This document shows positions 48,405 through 56,688 of a stretch of 64,000 nt of DNA, piece after piece (within the stretch, counting starts at the first letter, position 1; each line of letters begins with the position of its first letter). This DNA is from Paracholeplasma brassicae (GTDB taxonomy: Bacteria; Bacillota_I; Bacilli_A; Acholeplasmatales; UBA5453). The DNA lies in assembly GCF_000967915.1 (NCBI RefSeq), contig NC_022549.1, forward strand, positions 434,001-498,000, given 5' to 3'. Both the position numbers and the translations under genes were made by a program. Under the pieces are notes generated by a model. It did no database searches. It had not been told where the DNA came from and worked only from the letters and a program-made list of their open reading frames with translations.

Positions 48405-50234
48405 TTATTTTCGATTGAATATGTCTAGTATTTCATCTAAGAAAGAAGGTAAGTTTTTCTTACTTGCGATTTCCATTGCAAGTAATGGTTTATCGGTGAT
48501 GATGCCATCAACGTCACTGTTCACGACTTTTCTTATGCTTGATTCTGAGTTGACGGTCCAAGCGTAAATGGATTTACCTAATTGGTGTGCTTTTTCGATG
48601 TATTCTGGATAGGTTAGGATCATTTGATAAGAAAATCCATAATAATCGATGTATCGATAAGATAAGATTGGATCGATGTTGCCATAAAAAATAGGGACTA
48701 GCAACATGGTTTTTACCATTGGGTAGTTATCTTTAATCCGGTTAAGTTGACGATAATCAAACGACATGATGACTGCTTCATCAAGCATGTCATAGATAGA
48801 AAGAAGTTCCATTGTCAATTCTTCAAGTGAAGTAGAGGAAACTTTTAGTTCAACAAACACCCTCGCACTACCTTTGATGACAGACAATGACTCCGCCAAT
48901 GTCGGTATTTTTTCACCTCGGTAATCAAGTGAAAAGAAACTACCCGCGTCTAATTGACTTAAATAATCATAAGTGACACGAGAGACTAGATTAGAAGTTA
49001 TGTCGTTTGTTGTTCGTCTTGTCGTGGCATCATGAATCACAACCGGTATGTGATCTTCGGTTCCTCTAACATCAAATTCAATGCCATCAACGCCTTGCTC
49101 AATGGCGAGATTAAAAGCCGCTAAGGTGTTTTCAGGGGCTTCAAAAGAAGACCCTCTGTGTGCAATAATCTCTGGGTAGTTAAAATATTCGGCATAACTT
49201 CTGTCTTGATTTCCTAAGGAGATGAAGTTCGTTAAGTTGAAGAGGAAAACGGCAATAAATGTCAAAATCAATCCTTTTTTGATTAAAGGGTAGTTGAGTT
49301 TGATTTCTTCTTTGACGGCATATGTTTCAACTTCATCGGTTAGATTCGTTTTAGAAGAAAAAGCGTACCATACACGTAAAAGTGCGAAGTTCATCGGAAT
49401 TAAGAATACCGAGGAAACCAGTGTTAATATTAAATATAAGGCATAAATAGCAGATAAGATAATACCAAGGATATAAGGTTGTTGTGTGATGAGGCTAACT
49501 GAAAAACCAACCACATACACCAATAACAAATACAGTAGATAAAAAAGACCGTTTAAGACCAAATTCAACACAATAAATTCCGTCACCATGCGCAGTCGTT
49601 TCTTACTAAGCATTTGGCGAGATACTTTATAAGCCTTCTTAAAAGTCATCTGCTCTTGTTGGTAAAGACTGACGGTATGGACAGTTTCGATAAAGCTTAA
49701 AAAAAGAAGAAGAAAAATGAAATAGAGAAGTGGGGTAAAATAAGGAATCTCTCGAATTTGATTGACCAAGACATCAGGAATTTTAAATAGATTGGTACCT
49801 AATGAAAAATAAATCGATTCGACGATAATGAAGAATAGGAACGTAGGCACTAAGACAAATATGTGCTTTTTTAGAATTTTAGATTTTAGTCGAAGTGCGC
49901 TGTAATACACGAGCAATTGGATGGAGAGTTTGAATTTTCTTTGACTTGCGTCAAACAAAACGGAAAGAAATATAAACTCAACGAGTAAGTAAAAAGCGAT
50001 AATGATAAATAAGAATAGAAGAACTAAAATGGTTTGGTAACTGGATAAAAAATTCAATATATTCTTGTTTGTTAAATAGACAATGCCATTGAGTCTTAAG
50101 GCAAACTGAAACATAAATGAGATAAATGGAAAGAGTAAAAAAATACCTAGTAAGCGGTAGATCGACTCAAATATGGCAAGTGTCTTAAAATTATACATTA
50201 AATAAGAAAACAAAGTCAGAAAGGTGTTTTTCAT
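48405..50234 (-). CDS. Membrane glycerophosphodiester phosphodiesterase
   Basis: A 609-residue protein. The first 340 residues carry about eight hydrophobic segments (GDPD membrane-domain type). The C-terminal 260 residues are a GDPD domain: IAHRGSSFEAPENTLAAF near residue 357 (catalytic His and Arg), GIEFDVRGTEDHIPVVIHD near 387 and VFVELKVSS near 460. It would split glycerophosphodiesters, such as lipid head groups, at the outer face. A second, soluble GDPD lies at 55819-56550. Confidence 0.9.
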   Translation of the reverse strand: MKNTFLTLFSYLMYNFKTLAIFESIYRLLGIFLLFPFISFMFQFALRLNGIVYLTNKNILNFLSSYQTILVLLFLFIIIAFYLLVEFIFLSVLFDASQRKFKLSIQLLVYYSALRLKSKILKKHIFVLVPTFLFFIIVESIYFSLGTNLFKIPDVLVNQIREIPYFTPLLYFIFLLLFLSFIETVHTVSLYQQEQMTFKKAYKVSRQMLSKKRLRMVTEFIVLNLVLNGLFYLLYLLLVYVVGFSVSLITQQPYILGIILSAIYALYLILTLVSSVFLIPMNFALLRVWYAFSSKTNLTDEVETYAVKEEIKLNYPLIKKGLILTFIAVFLFNLTNFISLGNQDRSYAEYFNYPEIIAHRGSSFEAPENTLAAFNLAIEQGVDGIEFDVRGTEDHIPVVIHDATTRRTTNDITSNLVSRVTYDYLSQLDAGSFFSLDYRGEKIPTLAESLSVIKGSARVFVELKVSSTSLEELTMELLSIYDMLDEAVIMSFDYRQLNRIKDNYPMVKTMLLVPIFYGNIDPILSYRYIDYYGFSYQMILTYPEYIEKAHQLGKSIYAWTVNSESSIRKVVNSDVDGIITDKPLLAMEIASKKNLPSFLDEILDIFNRK

Positions 50235-50290
50235 AAAATCACATCCTTACTTTTATTATAGCACTAAAAAAAAGATAGATGCAAACGCAC

Positions 50291-51475
50291 CTATCGTTTC
50301 GGTAAAACCCTTAAGACAACCAGTTTCAAGTAAAGTGTTTCTTCACTGCCGAGTCTGGCTGGATGGTCCTTTGATTGAATTCGAAACTCAACCATTTGTA
50401 CCATTTTATTTGAATCAACGGCAGCTTCCTGAAGCATACTTAAGAACAAGTCAGGCGTCATAAATGAAGAACAAGAAGCGGTGACTAAGTAACCGCCGTC
50501 ATTGATTAACTTCAGCGCTTGAAGATTAATCTCTTTGTAGCCCTGATACGCATTATCAAGTTTTTCTTTCGATTTGGTAAACGCTGGTGGGTCTAAGACG
50601 ATAACGTCAAATTTAACGTTATCTTTGACGTAGTCTCTTAATTGATCAAAGACGTTGACTGTTTTTGTCGATACTTGAGATAAGCCATTGATTTTGGCAT
50701 TTTCCATGATATCGTTGGTTGCTCGTTCTGAAATATCCAGACAAATGACCTCTTTTGCGCCATGGTAGGCGGCATGTAAACCAAACCCACCGATGTTTGA
50801 AAAGCAATCGAGTACTTTTTTATTTTTAACGTATGGTTTAATCGCGTTGTGGTTGTCTTGTTGATCCAAAAAGAAACCTGTCTTTTGACCATTAATTAAA
50901 TCAACACGCATGTCGAGTTCATTTTCTTTAATGGCAATCTTTTCAGGGACATCGCCATAAACCACCCCTTTAAAAAGAGGTAAACCTTCTTTTTTTCTTA
51001 CCGCGACGTCTGAACGTTCGTAAATACCAAGCGGGTTAAATTCTTCGACAAGTAATTGGATAAATAGCTCTTTACGCTCATCAATCGGTAATGATAAGAT
51101 TTGAATGGATAAATACTCGCCATACTTATCAACAATCAAACCTGGAATTCCATCGGACTCTCCGAAAAAGGCACGATAGGAATTGCGATAACCTAAGTCG
51201 ATACGACTTTGATTGGCTTTATGGATTAAGTCTTTAAAAAAAGCGTCATCGATTGGTTGGTTCTCAATTCGCGACAACAAACGAACAAATATTTTTGAAT
51301 TGGTGTTTAGATAACCTTTACCAACAAACACGTTTTTAGATGAGTAGACGTAGGCAAGATCGCCTGTCTTGATGTGACCAACAATGTTTTTAATTTCATT
51401 TGAATAAACCCAAGGGTGACCTTCGTTTAAACGCACTTCCTCACCAGGTTTTAAATATATTTTACAGTTTTCCAT
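50291..51475 (-). CDS. Class I rRNA methyltransferase, RlmI/YwbD-like
   Basis: A 394-residue protein with an N-terminal PUA domain (about 1-80; LKPGEEVRLNEGHPWVYSNE), an EEHEE-like middle, and a Rossmann methyltransferase. The SAM site is VLDCFSNIGGFGLHAAYHGA near residue 222; the catalytic-side motif is VIVLDPPAFTKSK near 295. RlmI methylates C5 of a 23S rRNA cytosine; exact position here is inferred from the family. No cysteine occurs in the DPPAF motif, as is normal for the family. Confidence 0.9.
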   Translation of the reverse strand: MENCKIYLKPGEEVRLNEGHPWVYSNEIKNIVGHIKTGDLAYVYSSKNVFVGKGYLNTNSKIFVRLLSRIENQPIDDAFFKDLIHKANQSRIDLGYRNSYRAFFGESDGIPGLIVDKYGEYLSIQILSLPIDERKELFIQLLVEEFNPLGIYERSDVAVRKKEGLPLFKGVVYGDVPEKIAIKENELDMRVDLINGQKTGFFLDQQDNHNAIKPYVKNKKVLDCFSNIGGFGLHAAYHGAKEVICLDISERATNDIMENAKINGLSQVSTKTVNVFDQLRDYVKDNVKFDVIVLDPPAFTKSKEKLDNAYQGYKEINLQALKLINDGGYLVTASCSSFMTPDLFLSMLQEAAVDSNKMVQMVEFRIQSKDHPARLGSEETLYLKLVVLRVLPKR

Positions 51476-51583
51476 AGTATCTCCTTACAACTTACGCATA
51501 AATTATAACATAACAACCGAAACCAATGGATGAAACATCAAAAAAATGTTACAATTAAATCAAAAACAAAGGAAAAAGGAACA

Positions 51584-53122
51584 ATGAAACTAAATTACAA
51601 GAAAACGATTTACGTTGGACTCGCTTTTTTACTCATTAGTATGTTTTGGCAAGCGTACGATGCCATTATTCCAAAAATCTTAATTGACAAGTTTGGATTA
51701 AATCAAACAGCCAGTGGTGCGGTGATGGCACTTGATAACGTGCTTGCGTTATTCTTATTACCATTTTTCGGGTATTTATCGGATAAGACCAATCATAAGA
51801 AGGGCAGACGAACCCCATATGTTATTATTGGGACGATTTTAGCGGCTTTCTTGTTTGTTGGCATGTCATTTGTCGATAACTACCAAACAAAGAAAATTGA
51901 AACCGAAACAAACATCATTGAAAAATATGAGCTTGTTAAGAATATTGATGAGGATGCGACTAAAGCCGAGTGGGGTATTATTGTCTTAACGATGGATGAG
52001 TCATCCTATAAAACCAGTATGGCAAATCTACTTGAGGATTACTCGCTATTTGATAAGCTTTCAAAAGATGATTACAACACGATTAAAGACCATTATTATA
52101 ATTACCTAGCTAGTCATGCTTGGGAAGAGACAAAAGCATCACCTGCGGTCTTTATCATCTTTATCGTGATGTTGTTTTTCACTTTAGTTATGATGTCAAC
52201 ATTTAGGTCACCAGCGGTTGCGTTAATGCCGGATGTGACGATTAAACCATTAAGAAGTAAAGCAAATGCAGTCATCAATCTAATGGGTGCAGTTGGGGCA
52301 ATTACCTCCATTATTTTACTGATGATTTTAGGGGTCGATAAATATTCTTATGTTAATTATTTATGGGCGTTTGTGATTGTTGGATTTATTATGCTTATGA
52401 TGCTTGCGATTTTCTTATACAAAGTAGATGAAAAGAAACTAGTTGAAGAAAAAATCAAGCTTGAAGCAGAACTTAAAATTGTGGATGAAGAAGAAAATCA
52501 AGCCCATGATCAAATGTCAAAAGCGAAATTTGTTTCACTTCTTTTAATTCTATTTTCGGTATTCTTTTGGTTCATGGGGTATAATGCGGTAACAACAAAA
52601 CTCTCAGATTACGCACCTAAGGTATTAAACATGGGCTATGCAACGCCGTTGTTGATTGCACAAGCAACCGCAATTGTTGGATTCATTCCAATTGGTATTA
52701 TTTCAAGTAAAATTGGTCGTAAGAAGATGATTTTATTCGGTGTGGTATTACTTGCCGTATGTTTCTTTAGCGCATCCATATTAACGGCAAAAACAGGTAT
52801 CCTGTTATACGTTGTTTTAGGTCTAACCGGGATTGCTTGGGCAAGTATAAATGTCAATTCCTATCCAATGGTCGTTGAACTATCTAGAGGTACTGACGTC
52901 GGTAAATACACAGGGTATTATTACACATTCTCTATGGCAGCACAAATTGTTACACCACTGTTATCCGGGTTGTTTATGGACAATTTTGGACGTACGATTT
53001 TATTCCCATACGCGACGGTGTTTGTCATTGTATCGTTTGTGACAATGTTCTTTGTCAAACATGGTGATGTGAAGCCTGAGGTAAAATCCATTATCGAAAG
53101 TTTCGATGTGGATATGGATTAA
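51584..53122 (+). CDS. MFS transporter (GPH/SLC45-like sugar carrier)
   Basis: A 512-residue transporter with about 12 helices. FGYLSDKTNHKKGRRTPYVI (loop 2-3 motif) near residue 64 and a second KIGRKKMILFG motif near 380 mark the MFS fold. An insert of about 75 mainly charged residues (about 105-180, KKIETETNIIEKYELVKN) lies between helices 3 and 4. ATG 51584 follows AAAAAGGA; the 18-residue longer start has no ribosome site. Relatives carry disaccharides or glycosides with cations. It stands alone with its own terminator, so the substrate is unknown. Confidence 0.82.
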   Translation: MKLNYKKTIYVGLAFLLISMFWQAYDAIIPKILIDKFGLNQTASGAVMALDNVLALFLLPFFGYLSDKTNHKKGRRTPYVIIGTILAAFLFVGMSFVDNYQTKKIETETNIIEKYELVKNIDEDATKAEWGIIVLTMDESSYKTSMANLLEDYSLFDKLSKDDYNTIKDHYYNYLASHAWEETKASPAVFIIFIVMLFFTLVMMSTFRSPAVALMPDVTIKPLRSKANAVINLMGAVGAITSIILLMILGVDKYSYVNYLWAFVIVGFIMLMMLAIFLYKVDEKKLVEEKIKLEAELKIVDEEENQAHDQMSKAKFVSLLLILFSVFFWFMGYNAVTTKLSDYAPKVLNMGYATPLLIAQATAIVGFIPIGIISSKIGRKKMILFGVVLLAVCFFSASILTAKTGILLYVVLGLTGIAWASINVNSYPMVVELSRGTDVGKYTGYYYTFSMAAQIVTPLLSGLFMDNFGRTILFPYATVFVIVSFVTMFFVKHGDVKPEVKSIIESFDVDMD

Positions 53123-53130
53123 TAAGTAAG

Positions 53131-53177
53131 GAAGTTCGATTGTCTATCATGAGATAATCGGACTTCTTTTTTTATTT
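53131..53177 (+). terminator. Terminator of the MFS transporter gene
   Basis: Long imperfect stem GAAGTTCGATTGTCT / AGATAATCGGACTTC followed by seven T. Confidence 0.85.
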
Positions 53178-53197
53178 TAAAATTGATAGAAAAGTTC

Positions 53198-53228
53198 ACT
53201 ATATTTTAGATAAAAATAGTGATATAAT
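53198..53228 (+). promoter_or_regulatory. Promoter region of the U32 gene with imperfect palindrome
   Basis: A TATAAT box (53223-53228) lies 27 bp before the ATG. An imperfect inverted repeat CACTATATTTTA / TAAAAATAGTG ends just before it. No good -35 is visible, so the palindrome might be an operator, or the promoter may rely on an activator. Confidence 0.4.
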
Positions 53229-53254
53229 ACAAACGTTATAGATAAGGTGATCAA

Positions 53255-55588
53255 ATGAAAAGACCAGAAATATTAGCACCTGTAGGCACCAAAGAAGCAT
53301 TTATTGCGGCAATCAACGCTGGCGCTAATGCGGTGTTTCTTGCAGGACAAAAGTTTGGAGCAAGGGCATACTTAGCGAATTTTAGTATCGAAGAAATTAA
53401 AGAGATGGTCTTATACGCACATTTAAGAGATGTGCTTTTATTTGTTACAATCAATACACTGACGTTTGACAATGAGATTGAGTCCTTACTGACTTTTACA
53501 GATGAACTCGTGCGTTGTAATGTCGATGCGCTAATTGTTCAAGATTTGGGGTTAATTGGATTACTTACAAAACGCTATCCAAATACGGAAATTCACGCAT
53601 CAACTCAAGTAAATGCTCATAACATCCATCACGTGAAGTTTTTAAAAGAACTTGGTGTTAAACGAGTGATTCTTGCAAGAGAAACGAGCATCGAAACCAT
53701 TAAAAAGATCAAAGAAGAAGTTGACATAGATATAGAAGTGTTTATACACGGTGCATTGTGTGTGAGTTTCTCAGGCAATTGCTTGTTCTCATCAATGATT
53801 AATAAACGAAGTGGTAACAGAGGCGAGTGTGCCCAAAGTTGTCGCTTAAACTATCAATTGATTAAGGATAAAACACCAATCAGTGATGAGGCATATTTAT
53901 TATCAACCAAAGATTTAATGACACTTGATTATCTCAATGAACTAATAGATGCTGGGGTTGATTCTCTAAAAATTGAAGGCAGAATGAGAAAATATACCTA
54001 CGTTACTCAAGTGGTATTATCTTATAAACATGCAATTGAGGCACACATGAATCATAAACAGTTGGCATTTGAACAGGAAGTAGATCGTTTAAAACGAGTG
54101 TTCAATCGTGAGTTCACAAAAGGTTATATGTTTCATGAAATACCAAAAGATATTAATAATGATTTTAGACCAAACCACATGGGTGTTCTAATTGGTAAGG
54201 TTATAGATTATAAAGAAAAACGTGTCTACGTTCGGTTAACGGAGTCATTTCAAGTTGGGGATGGTTATCGTTTGATTGGAGACAAGGATTATGGCAATGT
54301 TTTGTTCAATCTAAAAATAGGTCAAACGAGCATTGAAAAAGCGAAACCCAACGATGTTGTGAATTTTGAAGTTAAAGAAGAGATTGCAGTTGGTAGTGAC
54401 TGCTATAAAACAACGGATTCGAACCTAGAAAATGAACTCGATGTTTATTTGGATGAGAACTACAGTCTAATCCCTTTATCGATTGAGGTCAGTGCGTTTG
54501 TTGGTATGCCTTTGATCATTAAGGTAAAAGATAACAGGCATAATGAGGTTTATAAAATCGGTACTCAAGTGCTTGAGGAAGCTAAAAAGAATGTAATGAC
54601 GGCCGAAGAGGTTAAAAATGAAGTCAATCGTTTTGGTAGAAGTCCTTTTTTCATTGATTCATTCGAATTTATTACAGACAATCAAACGTTTGTCCCAATC
54701 AAGGTTTTAAATGATCTTAGAAGAGATGCAATCATCGAATTAACAGAGTTAAGACTAAACCAACCAGGAAAAGAAATTGTTTCTGACGAAATGAGTTCTG
54801 GATTTAAAGACGTGGACCAAGCTCATTTGGTCGTAAAAGTACACACATTAGATCAATTAGAAGCCGCATACGCATTAGGTATTACTGAAATTTATTACGA
54901 TGACGTATTAGAGGTTAATGAAAACAACTACCCAAAGGCAACCTTGTTCAAAGTGCTTAAACGCATCATTGAAGATAACCAAGACTACAAGGACGACCCT
55001 AAAGTCGTACTTAATGAAATTGGTAGCCTAGGAAATAAACAAACAACCAAAGAAATGATTGGTGATGAGTTCTTAAACGTCACAAACATACACACAGCAA
55101 ATCTCGTTTCAACCTATGGAATCAAACGCGTGACACTATCAAGTGAACTATCATACGAACGATTAAAACACTTTACAACAAGCTATGAGCGTGTTTACAA
55201 ACGTGAACCTAACTTAGAATTAATCGTGTATGGCTATAAAGACTTAATGATTTCAAAGTATTGCCCGGTCGCAAAAAACTTTGGGTACAAGCCAAATTGT
55301 AAGCTTTGTTTTAAGAACCAATACTACTTACAAGATAGACAACACGGTAAGTTTGCGATGATCAATGATGGCAATTGTAATATGAGAATTATGGATTCAA
55401 AACCACTGGTACTACTTTCATATTTACCTGATATTCTGGCTTGCGGTATAAATACCCTTAGGTTAGATTTCACACTAGAATCTAAGAAAGAAACACAAGA
55501 TATTATTAAGGCTTATCAATTGAAATTTCAAGGAATAGAGAGTGTGCTTACTATTAACAAGATAAGTACAGGACGTTTTCTTGGATAA
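53255..55588 (+). CDS. Peptidase U32 family protein (RlhA/TrhP-like, with DUF3656)
   Basis: A 777-residue U32 protein. The N-terminal catalytic-type domain has EILAPVGTKEAFIAAINAGA, the U32 signature ELGVKRVILARETS and EVFIHGALCVSFSGNCLFSS near residue 165, with a Cys cluster GECAQSCRLNY near 188. The extended C-terminal half fits DUF3656, and another Cys group is near 675 (KYCPVAKNFGYKPNCKLC). Members once called peptidases are now known to hydroxylate rRNA (RlhA) or tRNA (TrhP) with an iron-sulfur centre; that role is more likely than proteolysis. Confidence 0.88.
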   Translation: MKRPEILAPVGTKEAFIAAINAGANAVFLAGQKFGARAYLANFSIEEIKEMVLYAHLRDVLLFVTINTLTFDNEIESLLTFTDELVRCNVDALIVQDLGLIGLLTKRYPNTEIHASTQVNAHNIHHVKFLKELGVKRVILARETSIETIKKIKEEVDIDIEVFIHGALCVSFSGNCLFSSMINKRSGNRGECAQSCRLNYQLIKDKTPISDEAYLLSTKDLMTLDYLNELIDAGVDSLKIEGRMRKYTYVTQVVLSYKHAIEAHMNHKQLAFEQEVDRLKRVFNREFTKGYMFHEIPKDINNDFRPNHMGVLIGKVIDYKEKRVYVRLTESFQVGDGYRLIGDKDYGNVLFNLKIGQTSIEKAKPNDVVNFEVKEEIAVGSDCYKTTDSNLENELDVYLDENYSLIPLSIEVSAFVGMPLIIKVKDNRHNEVYKIGTQVLEEAKKNVMTAEEVKNEVNRFGRSPFFIDSFEFITDNQTFVPIKVLNDLRRDAIIELTELRLNQPGKEIVSDEMSSGFKDVDQAHLVVKVHTLDQLEAAYALGITEIYYDDVLEVNENNYPKATLFKVLKRIIEDNQDYKDDPKVVLNEIGSLGNKQTTKEMIGDEFLNVTNIHTANLVSTYGIKRVTLSSELSYERLKHFTTSYERVYKREPNLELIVYGYKDLMISKYCPVAKNFGYKPNCKLCFKNQYYLQDRQHGKFAMINDGNCNMRIMDSKPLVLLSYLPDILACGINTLRLDFTLESKKETQDIIKAYQLKFQGIESVLTINKISTGRFLG

Positions 55589-55590
55589 TT

Positions 55591-55618
55591 AAAAAAGATA
55601 GATTTCTATCTTTTTTTT
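55591..55618 (+). terminator. Terminator of the U32 gene
   Basis: Stem AAAGATAGA / TCTATCTTT followed by a T run just after the stop codon. The remaining DNA to 55800 is very AT-rich and I see no gene in it. Confidence 0.85.
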
Positions 55619-55802
55619 ACTTTTATAATGTTAAATCAATGGAAATATATAATGTTTTATCAATAATCTTGATTTAAAGCGATAATATCAGGTTATTTCA
55701 AGATAATTACATATTTATATGATGATAATATTGATTACAGCTCATATATTAATATCTAAAGTAAGTTAATCTGAGACTATTATACAAAATGGGTGAAAAC
55801 AT

Positions 55803-55830
55803 AAAAAAAACCCCGAAATTAATTCGGAGT
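55803..55830 (-). terminator. Terminator overlapping the end of the soluble GDPD gene
   Basis: On the minus strand the stem CCGAA(T) / (A)TTTCGG and a GGGG step are followed by eight T. The stem includes the last codons of the gene. Confidence 0.75.
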
Positions 55831-56550
55831 AAAAGATTCGAACACAGCATTATCGTAATGGCTTTTTACAAAATCTAATTGCGCTTGTGTTTTGGCAACG
55901 TAGCTTAAAATAACTAGGTTTTTCTTTTTTGCTTTATTGACGTATTTATTTGGTAGGTCATCAATGCCGTAAGTAATAAAATCAGGCTTTGATAAAAAAT
56001 TGAAGGTCATTCGTTTCATTAATTGTTTTGCGATAGGATTTAGCGAGTCATTTTTAAAATACTCGGTAATCTGTCCTCTAATAATCCAAGGTGCTAACTT
56101 TTTAAATTGATAGACAATGTAGGGATTAAACGAATGAATTGCGTAGACGTGAGGGTACTTGCTTAGTAGACGTATCACTTCTTTAACGTGTCGTTTTTTA
56201 TCCCCGAATGGTTTAAGTTCAATTAGTAAGGGGACTCGACCATTGATATAGTTTAAGACATACTCTAATGTGTGTATGGTTTCGTTTGTACCTTTGATTA
56301 CGACGTCTTTTAGTTCTTCGTAAGTGATGTCTTTTAATATATCTTCTCTACCAACAAGCCGTTTTAAGTTCCTGTCGTGAAATACAACCACTGTGCCACA
56401 AGAAAGTATATTAGTGTCTAGTTCAATGGCGTAATTTTTTTCGAGGGCTTTATCAAATGAGGTCAACGTGTTTTCTATAATGTTATTATTCTCATCATGT
56501 AACCCACGATGACAAATATGGTAGTTCTTCAAGAACGATAAATCTTTCAT
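55819..56550 (-). CDS. Glycerophosphodiester phosphodiesterase, soluble
   Basis: A 243-residue GDPD domain: ICHRGLHDENNNIIENTLTS near residue 12 (catalytic His and Arg), AIELDTNILSCGTVVVFHD near 36 (metal Glu/Asp and second His), and PLLIELKPFGDKK near 110. No signal peptide or membrane segment, so cytosolic; it would give glycerol-3-phosphate and an alcohol. It complements the membrane-bound enzyme at 48405. Confidence 0.9.
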   Translation of the reverse strand: MKDLSFLKNYHICHRGLHDENNNIIENTLTSFDKALEKNYAIELDTNILSCGTVVVFHDRNLKRLVGREDILKDITYEELKDVVIKGTNETIHTLEYVLNYINGRVPLLIELKPFGDKKRHVKEVIRLLSKYPHVYAIHSFNPYIVYQFKKLAPWIIRGQITEYFKNDSLNPIAKQLMKRMTFNFLSKPDFITYGIDDLPNKYVNKAKKKNLVILSYVAKTQAQLDFVKSHYDNAVFESFTPN

Positions 56551-56688
56551 AATTTCACCAACTTCAATGTATATCTTACAAAATTACAGACCTTTTTTCA
56601 ATTCTTATTAAGTAATTTTGGGTAAATTAACATTTATAAGGGATTTATTTGGTTTGTCTTGTTATAATTAAGTATAGGGTGTGATGGC

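Noticed and set aside
55619-55800. Possible small gene or RNA in the AT-rich gap after the U32 gene
   Set aside because: No frame with a ribosome site, no strong promoter and no stable hairpin beyond the two terminators.
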